From contig JBANDB010000011.1 in NCBI GenBank assembly GCA_037576215.1, positions 434,001 through 498,000 of the forward strand: a stretch of DNA of 64,000 bases. The letters are read 5' to 3'. The position numbers were made by a program, and so were the translations under genes. Origin of the DNA: Armillaria gallica (Eukaryota > Basidiomycota > Agaricomycetes > Agaricales > Physalacriaceae). The first letter of the stretch is position 1. The number at the start of each line of letters is the position of its first letter. The notes beneath the pieces were generated by a model. That model made no database searches, was not told the origin of the DNA, and saw only the letters and a program-made list of their open reading frames with translations. Positions 1 through 11,829 of the stretch are shown here, one piece after another.

Positions 1-888
1 CAGGTTTCCCCTCCGCATTAAGCAAGACTTCTTCATAGAAATAATAAATGGGATTACGCTTCCCAACCTGTGTATGTAATGAGTTTGAGGAACGACACAG
101 GATTAATGATGTACATACCTTGCGCGTACGCTTTGCGGGCACTGATGGCTGGTCAGACTGGGGTGCAGAGCTATTATCGTCATCCTCAATGATATATCGG
201 CGGGCCTTCTTGCTCTTGTCGGAGATACTATTGCTAGCAATGATTTCATCATCCTCAATCTCCTCCACTGTAACACGCTTCCGCTTGCTCTGCACGTTAT
301 CGGGGACAGTCTTTGAGGGAAGGATATCGGCAATCTACAACGTCGTTAGAATAAAGAATACAAAGGATGTTTATTGGAGGCGCACCTCATGGTTTGTAAC
401 TTCATGGTCTGACTCTGATGTATCCGTGCAGCTCTCTGAATCATCGTCGGCAGCGAAGGCACTGTCGTTGGATTCCGATGCTGCACCATCAAATGTTTTG
501 TCTTAGAAATGAAGATATTCAGATTATGATACATGATCAAGATTCAACGGTACTTACTAGATTTAGCTTGCATCTTCCGTTTGCCTTTCTTCCTCTTGGT
601 GCGGCGGCGTGTCTTTGGAGGGGATGTCAGTTGTCCATGCTCGTCTCGCATTTCAGCATCCACAAGCTCCTTCATACGACCACCGGTGTTTGACCTGCGC
701 GTTCGACCTGATGCAAATATTCAGTACACAAAGACAGAGAGAGATGAACACGTACTCTGTCCTTTGGTACCCGCGGTTGGTCCAGCCATTGGTACATCAT
801 CGTCTTTGTCGAAGTAAAAGTCAATTTGCGCTGCAGGTTTCAGCCTTCCATCGGTATTGAGAGCACACTGGTCAGAGGAATTAGACAT
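1..888 (-). CDS. hAT-type transposase, N-terminal exons (partial)
   Basis: The reading frame starts with ATG at 888 (MSNSSDQCALNT...) and runs left off the window. GT-AG introns separate exons roughly at 888-756, 707-560, 500-395 and 345-120, with a last exon entering position 1. The first exons encode an acidic start, then a basic stretch (RTRRSNTGGRMKE..., KTRRRTKRKKGKRK) that looks like a nuclear localisation signal, then an acidic/serine segment. The last visible exon reads NPIYYFYEEVLLNAEGKPG, the kind of sequence that precedes the BED-type zinc finger in basidiomycete hAT transposases. The catalytic RNase H-like core and dimerisation domain lie outside the window. The gene reads away from a hAT-like terminus at 1621, about 730 bp upstream, which supports the assignment. 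Visible splice junctions are intact. Alternative: a domesticated hAT-like protein. Confidence 0.6.
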
Positions 889-1621
889 CGTGAATGAAGG
901 ATAGAGAAAACGATTACCTTTTGGTCTTTTATATGCTGGACGGTGAGCCGTACCCTAGGAAGGATCGGAAGACCGTGAAAATGTACAAGTATTAGTAAAA
1001 TTTCAATAAATCTTCGGCTGTCTCAGTGTAATAAGATGGGCTGGAATGGTTTGTTCATGACATTGGATAGCTGAACAGTTCGAACCAGAAGACGGCTGGA
1101 GAAAGTAAGTGACATTGACTGAGATGGCAGCTTCTAATAGAGACATAATAGATCTATATGTAAAGAATATAAACACGGGACTGTTTGCGACATGTCAGGA
1201 ATGTGGTGAAAGGGTTTTAGCCTTATAAAACACACCTAGGTCTTCGCTGGTAACAGGACTCCCTCAATGACCTTCTCAACAGCTAACGAGTCGAACCAAA
1301 TTGGATAGTGTTCAGGAATGGAAAGCCGACAGGCACTGGTACTCCTGTGGCAGGTGGACGCACAGTAACATGGGCGCTAAAAGTGACGTGTCCCGGCTAT
1401 TTGCATCAGATTGCCACTTAATGGCGTGATTTTTTATGCTGAACAGTAAGCCGTATTACGCTGTCAGATGGCCGTATCTGAGGGCCCGTGACAGAGACGG
1501 AAGAGCCGTATACTGAACCGTATGAACTTCAGTTTTGGCACTCTCGGCTTCGGCCCGTATACCGTATCATGGTTACCGATAACCGTATGATACGGCTACG
1601 GCGCGCAGCCCTAGAGCCCTG
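889..1621. repeat. hAT subterminal region with CCGTAT repeats and terminal hairpin
   Basis: No gene is seen here. Between about 1448 and 1595 the hexamer CCGTAT (or its complement) recurs at least seven times, including near 1449, 1470, 1507, 1516, 1554, 1562 and 1581. Near 1562-1595 CCGTATCAT and ATGATACGG form a 9-bp inverted repeat with a short loop. Subterminal repeats of this kind are transposase binding sites in hAT elements. The 889-1400 part shows no other structure. Confidence 0.5.
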
Positions 1622-4600
1622 TTGAAGTATGCTGATGGGACATTAAAGAAACCAATTCCGGCAGATGCAAAAGCACCGACAGCTGAAGAATCGGAGAAAA
1701 TCACAAAGTGGGAAGAGGGAGATGGACGAGCGCAGATCCAAATCGAGCTCACATTGAGTGACTTGCAGATGATACACATCGTGGGGGCAAAAACGTCGGC
1801 CGAAATGTGGATGCAGCTTAAATTAGTAAAGGAAGCTAGAGGAAAACTGGGAATACTAGTGCACCGCCGCCGTCTTTACTGTACTGTAGCCGACAAATCC
1901 ACCAACATCATTGAGCACACCACTGAGATGCGCCGGATCCAGGAAGAGCTTGGCATGCTAGGAAGTGTTGTTACTGATGAGGACTTCTTGATGCTGTTAA
2001 TCTCATCATTACCCGAATCCTGGGATCAATTCACATCATCTGCGTACCTTGGATCCACTGGAAATAACCCAACAGTCACATCGCACAAGTTCATCGCCAT
2101 CATACTTGAAGAGAACCGTCGACGAATTGAGAAATCGGGTGGGAGCGAAGCCGCCATGTATGGGCGCAATAATGGAAGGACAGGCAGTGTGAGCAGTCAA
2201 GGGAACTCCACATCAGGGAAGGTCTCTGATGATGTTGAGTGCTGGAACTGCCACAAGCAAGGCCACACGTCGGCACAGTGTTGGTCCAAAGGTGGCGGTC
2301 AAGAAGGGAAAGGCCCAGGCAGGAAGCAAGGGAAGAAGAAGCGTGAAAGGTCTAATCAGGCAAAAGAATCAGGAAACGTGAAGGATGATGTCGTCAAAGC
2401 AGCTTACCATGTAGAGTCTAAACCCCAATTTGACTTGCATTTCTCTGCCTACAGCTGGCTATCCGACTCTGGAACAACCTCGCATATCTCTAATCGCCAA
2501 GAAACCTTCGTCGACTTCAAGCCACTTGAGGCCACATCCATTGCAGGCATCGGAAATGCATCAGTTCATGCACTAGGTCGAGGGACAGTCCTGTTAGACT
2601 GCAAAGTAAATGGGAAGACAGTCACTCACCAGCTTAAAGATACCCTCTATGCACCAAACACCGTGAATAACCTTATATCAATCAGCAGACTCGATGACGC
2701 TGGTATGGAGGCTTCATTCAAGAATGGCATAGCCCAATTTCGCCGCAAGGACAGGAAGATCTTGGTGGAAGGAAAGAAGACACGTCGCTTGTACTTGATG
2801 AATGCCCAAGCACGCAATGCCATACCTGAGAAGTCCAATGTCGCTGATGTCAAAAGTGCGAACACATGGGATGCCTGGCATAAACGCATGGGACATCTGG
2901 GAAAGTCTGGATTAGAGAAGTTGAAGAGGGAAGGATTGGGGAAGGATTTATGGTCGACGACAACTCACCTCCGCTCAGTCAATGTGAAGCTTGTATTCAG
3001 GCCAAGATGACCCTCTGTCTGTTCCCACAGGAAGCAAAACATCGAAGCGAGAAACCAGGGGAAACCACGCATGGTGACATCTGGGGACCAGCCTGAGTCG
3101 AGTCCCTGCAGAAGTCTAAGTACAACTTCACACTCACAGATGATGCGACCCGGTGATGTACACCTGAATTCATGAAATTGAAGTCAGAAGCATTCCAGAA
3201 AATCAAAGAATACGTCACCTTCATCGAAACTCAGTATGGCTTCACACCAAAGATGCTACATGTTGACAATGCAAAGGAGCTCACTAGTGCGGAGGTCAAA
3301 CAATGGCTGAAGAAGAAAGGGATCCAGCTACTCACACCAGCACCATACGCACACTCATCCAATGGCGTAGTGGAACGCTTCAATCGCACACTCGTTGAAC
3401 TCGCATGAGCTATGATGATCGCCAAAGGCCTACCTTCGTTCCTGTGGGAAACAGCCATAGAGTACGTGGCATACATCAGAAATTGCGCACCAACAAGAGC
3501 CCTTGATGGTAAAACACCGGAGGAAGTGTGGACAGGAAAGAAGCCTGATGTTTCCCACCTCCAGGAGTTTGGATGTGACATCTGAATCAAATGGGAGGGA
3601 CAGAGCTTGTCAAAACTCGGCAGAAACTCAAGCAAGGCAAAGAAATATACCTTCATGGGATTCACCGAGGACCCAGTCGTCATCAAATACTATGATCCCG
3701 AATTGCGAAAGATCCGGGAGTCCTGGAACTATGAGTTCGTTGAGCCCAAAGTTGTGGAGCAGACCACAGGCAATGTGCAGCTCGAGGGGGAGGCAGTGAA
3801 GACAGTCAATCCACCATTGCCCAAGGGAGCTGAAGAAGAAGATCAGCAAACCGCAACATCACAGCTCGAAACCGAAAAAACTCCGGAATCAGCACCAGAA
3901 GCACTATGATGCACCTCATGTATCACTGGTGATCATGACTACCGTAAACTCAATAACCCCAATGCTCGAAAAGCTGCACCATCATGAACTCCATCAGTCC
4001 CATCCGAGCATCCTCCAGAATCAGCCAATGTTGCTGTGATCAAAAGTTATCTCGCTGGTGATGGTGAACACATGGATCGAGACGACTTCCCACGTAGCCT
4101 TGCTGAGGCACAAGCATCGCCTGAATGGCCTGAATGGAAGAAGGCCATGGATGAGGAGATGGGAATGATTGCAGAGATGAAGTTGTACCAACTAGAAGAT
4201 CTTCCCCAGGGACGTGAGACAGTAGGATGCCGATGGACCTTTGTGAAGAAGTATGACGAGCACTGCAACGTGTCACGCTATAAAGCCCGACTCGTAGCAC
4301 AAGGCTATTCGCAGATCCCAGGAGTTGATTTCATGGAAATGTTCGCACCAGTTGTCCGTTTGGAATCCATACGTGCTGCGCTAGGTATAGCCGCCATCAA
4401 TGACCTCGAAATTGGTCAGATGGACGTTAAAGGAGCTTACCTGAATGGAGAACTTGAAGAGGAAATTTATATGCGCCAACCTCCTGGGTATGATGATGGA
4501 TCAGGCTGTGTTTGCAGACTGTACAAGACTCTCTATGGGCTAAAACAGTCGGGACGCGAGTGGAACCACGAATTCGATAGGAAACTCACCTCCATTGGAT

Positions 4601-5506
4601 TCTCAAAGCTCGAAGTCGATCACTGCATCTATAAACGCGTCCGGGATGGCAGGACAGTGTCCCTGACCGTGTGGGTTGATGATTTATTAATTTTTGCAGA
4701 AACGGTCAAGGATCTAGACGAAATAAAAAAAGAGTTAGCAGGACTGTTTGATGTCAAGGACATGGGAAAGCCGAAGAAGATCATTGGGATTGAAATCGAA
4801 AGGGACTGTGACAATGGCACAATCGCATTATCCCAGCAGCAATATATTGATGGGATACTTACACGTTTTGGTCTCCATAACACGTCACAAGTCACTACTC
4901 CACTCGACCCGAATGTAATTCTATGCAAGTGACATGTCGACGAGGAAGTCGACCCCACTATCCGCAGTGGCTATCAATCTGCGATTGGTTCTTTGATGTA
5001 CACCACAATTTGCACACGTCCTGACATCGCATATGCTGTGCAGTTGTTGAGCCAGTTCTCAAACAACCCAGGTCCTGAGCACTGGTCAGCTGTAAAGTGA
5101 GTGTTTAGGTATCTATCCAGAACAAAGAACTTGAAACTCACCTTCCAAGCTAATGAAGAACACGAAGTTCTCAGTGTTGGCTACACAGACGTGGACTATG
5201 CGTCCAATCCCGATGACCGGCGTTCTATTTCTGGTTATGCGTACCTCCTAGGTGGTGCAGTATTTGCCTGGTCATCTAAGAAGCAGTCAACCGTCGCATT
5301 GTCATCCACAGAGGCAGAATACACAGCATTAGCTCATGCAACACGCCAAGCCATCTGGAATCGGAACTTCTTAGCAGAATTAGGTCATAGCCAAGAAGAC
5401 CCTACCTTGGTATTCGAGGATAATCAGTCTACCATCGCTATCATGAGGGATCCACAATATCACGCAAGATCCAAACATTTTGATGTACAAAATCATTTTG
5501 TGCGTG
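1622..5506 (+). pseudogene. Ty1/copia gag-pol polyprotein, decayed, left part
   Basis: The open gag frame 1622-3010 carries a zinc knuckle (CWNCHKQGHTSAQCW, about 2240-2284), the aspartic protease motif LSDSGTTSH (about 2459) and the GAG-pre-integrase motif WHKRMGHLGKSGLEKLK (about 2875). Integrase pieces follow (about 3000-3700), then reverse transcriptase from 4036 (ARLVAQGYSQIPGVDF; QMDVKGAYLNGELEEEIYMRQPPGY; the YVDD-equivalent WVDDLLIF near 4670), then RNase H from 5101 (STEAEYTALAHATRQAIW). The domain order PR-INT-RT-RH identifies copia. The frame is broken by a frameshift near 2950-3010 and by TGA stops at 3094, 3406, 3583, 4930 and 5098, several of which replace an expected CGA arginine. 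The 5' end is replaced by the hAT insertion at 1621, and the ORF is cut at 5506 by element A. It cannot encode an active polyprotein. Confidence 0.95.
5499..5506. repeat. Left 8-bp target duplication of element A
   Basis: TGTGCGTG here pairs with CGTGCATG at 22528-22535. Both mismatches are CpG-type transitions from a common CGTGCGTG, so the two copies are best read as one decayed 8-bp duplication. Deleting the sequence between them restores the copia reading frame (HFVR followed by EKIES). Confidence 0.75.
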
Positions 5507-6258
5507 CACCTCATAAGGCCACCCTTGTATACAATTCCGTGTACTTACAGGATTTAAATTGTATACAATTTCCTGAGACCTGCAGGACTGATTGTTATAC
5601 AATTCCCTGAGGACCTGAGACACGTGTGACCTACTTGTGGATGGTGCATTGCGAGCTCATTGCCTGTAACGATGACGAGGCCAGTGCTCCTCCTGCCCAT
5701 CCTTTCCTGTCCCGACGCTATCAGGCACATATGATCATCAGAACCCTTACCCAGGGGGATCAGTTCTTCCTAGATCTTGATTTCTTGCCATGCGACCCGA
5801 AGCTGTACATGTGCAGAGCTTCTCCTTCCTGAAAACATCCCTTACCTGCCATGTTAATGTCCACAATGTTTTCTGAAAGCCTTTCTGGTCATGGTATGCA
5901 TCTATTTCAGATTAAGCCCCAGATCCGGAACTGTCGCTCCTCGTATCAACTGTTAGACCATCCTGTCAGTATGGTGTTGATTCCAGCCAGCACACAGACA
6001 CCCAACTAAGGTCATCATCTCGAGGGAGGGCTGACGGTGGTCAACGTGTCAATGTCTGGTTCGGAAAGTAGGTGAAACATTGTGGTTTGTTCAGAAGGCA
6101 CAAAAATTGTATACAAAATCAAATTGTACACACTCGAAGGCAGTAATCTGTACAAGGCTGAAGTTAAATTGTATACAAAATTATATCGTACATGCCCGAT
6201 GGCACGAATTGTGTACAAGTCCCAGTGAAATGTATACAACAGCATACATGCAATCTAC
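5507..6258. repeat. Element A left subterminal region with TTGTATACAA copies
   Basis: No gene is supported here. Exact TTGTATACAA palindromes lie at 5525, 5559, 6107 and 6169. Near-copies lie at about 5592 (one inserted base), 6209 (TTGTGTACAA) and 6230. The first three are followed within a few bases by a TTCC(C)TGAG or TTCCGTG-like sequence. The region between 5640 and 6080 has no clear structure. Confidence 0.7.
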
Positions 6259-9200
6259 CTAGGTGTCCGAACCTTCATTTCCCATCTGGACGTCTCCATC
6301 GGGTACCAAGCCTAGAGTCAACCATTGCGGCACGCTACTCCATGACTGTGCACACTTATCATGCATGGCCATCCGCAACGATGCTTGCCTTAGCGCAAAT
6401 GCCCGTGCGCCGCCATTCGTTCCCTCAATAGACATCTCCGCACGCTTCTTCCACTGTTCAGCTTCGTACTTCAATGCTCAAAGCATGTGCTGCATTTCTT
6501 CTTGGAGTAAAAGGCATTCTTCAGCCCAGCGTTGTGTATGAGCCCTGGAATTTAACCATTCCAATCGGAGCGCTATTTGATGGTGTTTCAGGGAGGGGAA
6601 GCTGTACCTAACACAGATGTCCATGTACCTTCTTGAACATGTTCCGGACTGCTACTCTTACCGGTCCCTGGTGCCATCCAAATCCATGAAAGTTTTCGCC
6701 TTCCTTCACCCTCTTCATTATTTGTCAAGGCCGGTTGAGTATCATCGGAATTCAGAGGTTGGTAAATAGCTTGCCATCCCGGTCTAGTAATGTGATTGGA
6801 GAGCGCTTCCATGGCAGATCGAGCACGTTGGTATGTCGCTATACACCGAGTTTTCGAGGCCTGACAATCATTCAAGAGCTTCGCCGACTTCGTTCCCTGC
6901 CTTTGCCCATGCCCGTAAGCCTTTTTGTAATCCAAGATGTAGGTTTCAAGGATAATCTTCCTGCGAAGTTCGTCAAGCGACTCTTCGGCTTGGGCCATGC
7001 GAAACTCCCACTTGAACTCCATTAGTTCGGTTTCGACATCCAGGCAGTGGTCCATTATTAAGGTAGAAGGCATCATTAAGTCCAACTCCCATGGCGCTAT
7101 TTGTTCCCCAGAACTACTTCTCTCACGCTCGGCTCGAATGACCCATACTTGAGGAATGTAGACATGTTGAACGTCCGTCCAATGTTCGATATCCTGACGT
7201 AGCTGGTTTCCATGTTCCAGGAGCTTGGCTCGTTGTAGATCTGTCACATGAGACCCCAGTCCTTTGGTATTGCATTGCAGTTCAAACCTGTAAACGGACA
7301 TTGGGATGGATATTATAGTAATTAATAGAAGACTGCTTACTGAGCCATTTCATGTGCTAGGCCATTCCTGATCATTTCACTAGCCGAGGGTACAAGTGAG
7401 GTCGGTGTCATCCCTGTTGATTTTTTGCTTTCTTCTTCCACCAAACACAACCGAACCAAAGCGACCGTCAGAACTGTCCTCCAGGTCAGATATCCATTGA
7501 GATATGAAAGTCCTGAATGTAACATACCTTTCACCCGCCTTTCGAAAGGGTTCTCAGCACTTTTGCCCATTTCCCATGCTTCGACTTCTTGCGTCCAACA
7601 TAATACTGTTCCCAGATTGTCTGAAGACAGACGCTCACAAAAGACATCGAAACTGTCCTTGGAAGAGGCGCGTTCCAGGACGGCATCTTTGATTCTACGG
7701 AGTAGGATAACGACTAAAACCTTGATTAACTGTGCAAATTGGGAAATAGAAGAAGCTGCAACTCACCAAACATTATAACCTTGTGCCAATTATGGTCATT
7801 GAAATGGTCATCAAGGGTATCCCTCCAAGAGCCCGGACCCATCTCCTTAGTGCTACTAGCCACGAGGTTGGAAGAAGCCCAGGTCCGCTCGGGTGCTTCA
7901 CCATCCATCCGGCCAACCCCCGGGGTTTTGTTGAAAGAGTGGGTTCATTGACATTTTTCAATATGAGCTGCGAGATGGAATTTGGGGACCAAGAAGGTGA
8001 TGTTATCCTGCGTCTGGACCGGAACCAGATCACCGCCGTAGATACCCACTCGTTCCCAGAAGTTGATGCCCCACTGAAATGCAATATCATAAGAGATAAC
8101 GACATCACGCGGTGTATCATGCTGGAGACTGGACAAAACACAGTAATCCATATGCAGATAGTCTTCTCCTTTGTGAAGGTCCATCACCGAACACGGCCTC
8201 CGCATATCGTGCTTAGCGCAGACGACGGCACCCACACCACTGGCCGCTGTGCCTTTTCCTCGAAGCACTGACAGCTTGATGGCGTCATGGTTGTTACAAG
8301 TATTGGTCTCGCATGGGAGTCGATCAGTGAAGTCCTTGAGATGTTGTCGGAATGCGGTTTCTTCCACGAAAAATGCATAACCATGATTAAGACCAGGGTC
8401 GCGTATGTCATTGGAGACATTTAGATGTATAAGTCGGAAATTTGCATCTACCCCGACAAACAGGCGATCAAGATACTGCCTAGCGTATCCGAGTTAATAC
8501 TGGGGCTCACAGAACAAACTGATATCGACTTACTCTTTCAGAGGTCTTTCTGGGCCCATGTTCACTCCAGGTTGAGGGCAAGCTAGACAGCGCACAACAC
8601 ATTCCCCATGCCCGGTTCCTTTCGCTCCACTTGGATCATTGCCACGGCCATGCCGCTTCAGCATATGAACATGGTGCCATTCCCGAATCACGCGAAGAAA
8701 AACCTGATATCGATCCTGGACTAACATTAGCAGGCAAATCTTGAAAAGGCTCGTGACATACTGGAGGATTGTGGATACCAGTATTGTCAGTGAGTCGGAC
8801 CAGTGTATGGTAGTACTCGTACGCCGAAACCTTTGACATAAAGGTTAACATCTGAAAATGCTGCAGAACACGAAATGTAACGGCGGTTCGAGAGAGCTCC
8901 ACTGTCGCCGGAAACCATCGCACACGTAACAGTTGCTTGAACAACGGTGAGGCTAAATGACAGCCACAAAACCGTACGTGAACTTCGTGTACCCCATCTA
9001 CGTCTATAACAATGATTGACTGCTCGTCTGCAGGATTCAAGCAGGATTCCCCTGTGCGATGACCCAGTTGTACAACCAACCCAACTTCCATGAGTGTCGT
9101 CCGCTTGTAATAAGAGCTCTCCCACTCCTCCAACTTGGGGATCAGCTGAGAGAATATGGAAAGAGATCTGAAACTCACTTCGATCCAATGAAAGGGATGC

Positions 9201-9897
9201 GTGGCATGAACAGAAACCATACATTTGGCACAAGTCGTGCTCAAATCTGTGCAAGTAACACAGCAGAAGCATCCTCCTTCTGCGGCCCCACATAGATCAC
9301 AGCACTCAGAGCCTTGCTTAGCTTCAAGGCATAAGAGCTCCACGACGTAAGTATCAATCTCCCATGACCACTTGGGCAACGGTTCATCCTGAAAGAAAAA
9401 ACTTCTGTAAGACTGGTGGAGTCGATGAAAAAGTGAACAGAAAAGACCTCTAGGCCCCATTTACAGCGTGTAGCATTAAGGTGAACCATATCCTGCAGTA
9501 ATAAGTCGGAAATTTCCTGCATCTCAGCCATTGAATCATTGTCAATGTTGTAGGAAGAGGCCGGAGTCGAAGTATGAGGATTTGAAACCAAAGCTGGAGG
9601 GGGTTTTGGAGGAGCCATCAAGGTGAAAAAAGAAGGCCACGGAGTAGCTGTGGTGTATTCGGTGACAGGAATACGGACCATCAGGGCTAGTCCTTGTCAG
9701 TTCTTTCGTACTGTTGACAGGTGCACCCAGTTCCCTAGGCTATCCTGTGTGTAGCATTCTCCTGAGTTTTGCCACAGAAATGAACCACGCCCTCGCCCAC
9801 ATCCCCTGCCTCGAGGTCTACTGCGACCATGACTGGCTCCATAACCTTGTAGTCCAGTGATGTAGTCCGAGTCCAGCGACGACATTGCGAGATGCAC
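6259..9897 (-). pseudogene. CxC2-type KDZ transposase of element A (two in-frame TGA codons)
   Basis: Spliced minus-strand gene of about ten exons. The N-terminus is arginine/glycine-rich (GRSRPRGRGCGRGRG). The CxC2 zinc cluster lies near 9170-9300 (CCDLCGAAEGGCFCC..., then C..C...H...PFHWIE). The KDZ core follows: VIDVDGVHEVHVRFCGCH, RWFPATVELSRTAVTF, a DRYQVFLRVIREW exon, VISYDIAFQW and DGEAPERTW. The DANFR-type, SYDIA and DGEAPER motifs supply the expected acidic catalytic residues. The C-terminal helical part ends at 6259 (GARAFALRQASLRMA). In-frame TGA codons lie at 9699-9697 and 7947-7945; the second sits just before the conserved DGEAPER exon where an arginine codon is plausible. KDZ proteins are DDE-type DNA transposases common in basidiomycetes. 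Gene order and domains match the copy at 39030-44594. Confidence 0.85.
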
Positions 9898-10545
9898 AAT
9901 AAATCAGCGGGTAAGGCGTCGAATTACGACGTCGTCGAGTGGGATTCCTAGCCCTAATTGTATACAAACTCATAACTGTACACCTATATAGTTTGTGTAC
10001 AATTCGTGATTGTATACAACCGGCTGAGCAATGAGAACATAGAGCTTAGAGGGGGAATGGTTTAGATAGGAAGGAAGAGCTATGTTATGATGGTACAAAC
10101 GACCTACCGAAGAAAAACAAAGTGTCTGGATTTAGGTTGTACCCACACTGTGATGTGGTTGTGAAAGAAAAAGATACTACACTAATGAATCTGTCATGGT
10201 GCAACTGGTAAGGGGGTTTTGAAATTGTGAAGCTCACTGGTTCAATTTTCGGTCGGTACAGCTGAAACTTTATGAGGTATAGCTTTTGGTATATTTTTGC
10301 CACAAAAAATCCAATCGCCTTCTTTGAAGTTCTTTCGGTTGAGTTAGGCTGCCGCTCATTAAACCATTTTGGTTGCAACCTCAGTGTCACACATGCAATT
10401 ATTGAGGACCCTTCAATGAGTGCGGGAGCAATCGCAAGGTGTGTTATATTATACTGAACACGATACCTAAGTAAGTAGGTATGTACGTTCTTTTGTGCCG
10501 CCAAATTTCAGCCACTAGCGGTATGGAGTAAAGGTACCAGATGAG
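9898..10545. other. Intergenic region of element A with three palindromes
   Basis: TTGTATACAA lies at 9958 and 10010, and TTGTGTACAA at 9993, in the divergent space upstream of the transposase start. The open frame at 10085-10504 has no recognisable family and is not called. The stretch may be a small inserted repeat, because GGTACAAACGACCTACC near 10091 loosely mirrors the sequence near 10480-10500. Confidence 0.4.
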
Positions 10546-11829
10546 CTACACCCACGCAGTATCTGTGGTGTTGCCGTCACCTCTTTGATGCAGCTGAAGT
10601 TGGGTGTCCATTGTAGGGTGAATATGATCAAGATTCAAATGAAATCCCCCAGGGCCTGTAATTACTAATCGTTATGAACAAGAAGACATATAGATAGAAG
10701 TCAGCACTTACGATAGAAATGGGTCATCAAAATTCCTCTGAGATGGCTCCGAATCTATTGCTGGATATAGGACATCTTTTGTGGCTAACCATTGCTCGAA
10801 AGTGATCCCCAAGACACTGGACTCGTTTTATCAGTAAGGCATTGTTTAGAAGGAAGTGGACGTATGGCTGCGATGGGCCAGGAACTTGACTCGGAGAAGG
10901 TAATTCTGACACCACAGGCGATTGGAGTAGCTCCTGATAAACTTGTTCTTCCAAGCCGGCACCTAGGTCGGCAGTGGCACTGGCGACAACTCGAGCAGAA
11001 TGGACATAACTGCGAGAGTTTAATGTAAGTGCAAATATTACTGTCAAGACCATGTTAATCTATACCTGCTGGGTGTGCTGACTGCCCATCCATCCTCATC
11101 ATGCGACCACGCGATTACTTCCTCATCACTTTCTGAGTCTGTCTCCGACTCGCGATCGGTAGAGTCTTCGATGTCAGAGAAACTGGTCATAGGGAGGCTG
11201 GTAAGGTTCCTGTCAAATCAAATCATTGTGCATGAGCAAGACACTATGAATAAATTGAACGGTTGTTACCTCACAGATTCCCATGTGATGGCAAGCAGTT
11301 CGGTCCTCCTTTGAGCATATATGCGGTCATACAAGTCAAGCAAATGCCCCATATGTTTCCCCCCCATCTCGAGAGTGGTCAGTGGCGTACGAGTGACCGG
11401 ACCCCATTGGCATCCCGGCTTTTGAAATCGCCACAGGAAAGGAAGGAGATCGTGCGGTGATCCTGGGTCGATGGTGAAACCGCGGCTTCCAAGAGAGTAG
11501 ATACTGCGGTAGGTATGCTGACATGTGATATCAGGACATTTCCATGTCTTTGATACTGGCATCATGCATGGAGGATCGGCAGGACTATAAGGAACTAGTT
11601 GTCGGTGTTGACCTACGCGGAGCAAATGATACGCGCAAGCACTATCCAGCAGGTGGCCGCACGCAAGAACCCAAACCAGTCCAAAGGGAAGAGGTCAAGA
11701 TGATATCAAAGGGAGGGCAAGCCAAGCCGTTGTACAAAAGTCAAGCGTACCGTGGCAATTAGCACATTGAGTGTGTTCATAGTCATGGACAGGAGCAATG
11801 ATGAGCGGTGGGCAACGAGAACGCTCCAT
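10546..11829 (-). pseudogene. RING-like zinc protein, cargo gene 2 of element A
   Basis: Starts at ATG 11829 (MERSRCPPLIIAP). Cysteine pairs are arranged as in RING-type fingers: CANCHGTLDF, then VWVLACGHLLDSACAYHLL, then WKCPDITCQHTYRSIYS, giving C-x2-C ... C-x-H-x5-C ... C-x4-C. Downstream exons encode an acidic serine-rich segment (DIEDSTDRESETDSESDEE) and reach a likely stop near 10546. An in-frame TGA at 11697-11695 lies between the first and second cysteine groups, and no intron is seen that would remove it. The gene at 47817-49019 is a clear relative with the same cysteine spacing and the same position beside a KDZ transposase. RING-like proteins often act as ubiquitin ligases, but a role here is inference. 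Exact downstream splice sites are uncertain. Confidence 0.6.

Larger units (their letters stand above)
1..1621 (-). mobile_element. hAT-type DNA transposon, one end (partial)
   Basis: The element contains the transposase start described at 888 and ends at 1621 with CAGGGCTCTAGGGCTGCG read on the minus strand, a typical hAT terminus (CAGGG...). The base after it re-enters an open copia gag frame, so the element is inserted in copia. The other end and the 8-bp target duplication (expected partner of 1622-1629, ttgaagta) lie left of the window. Confidence 0.6.

Noticed and set aside
10085..10504. 139-codon minus-strand open frame in element A
   Set aside because: No conserved counterpart in element B, no splice context and AT-rich composition; treated as noncoding.
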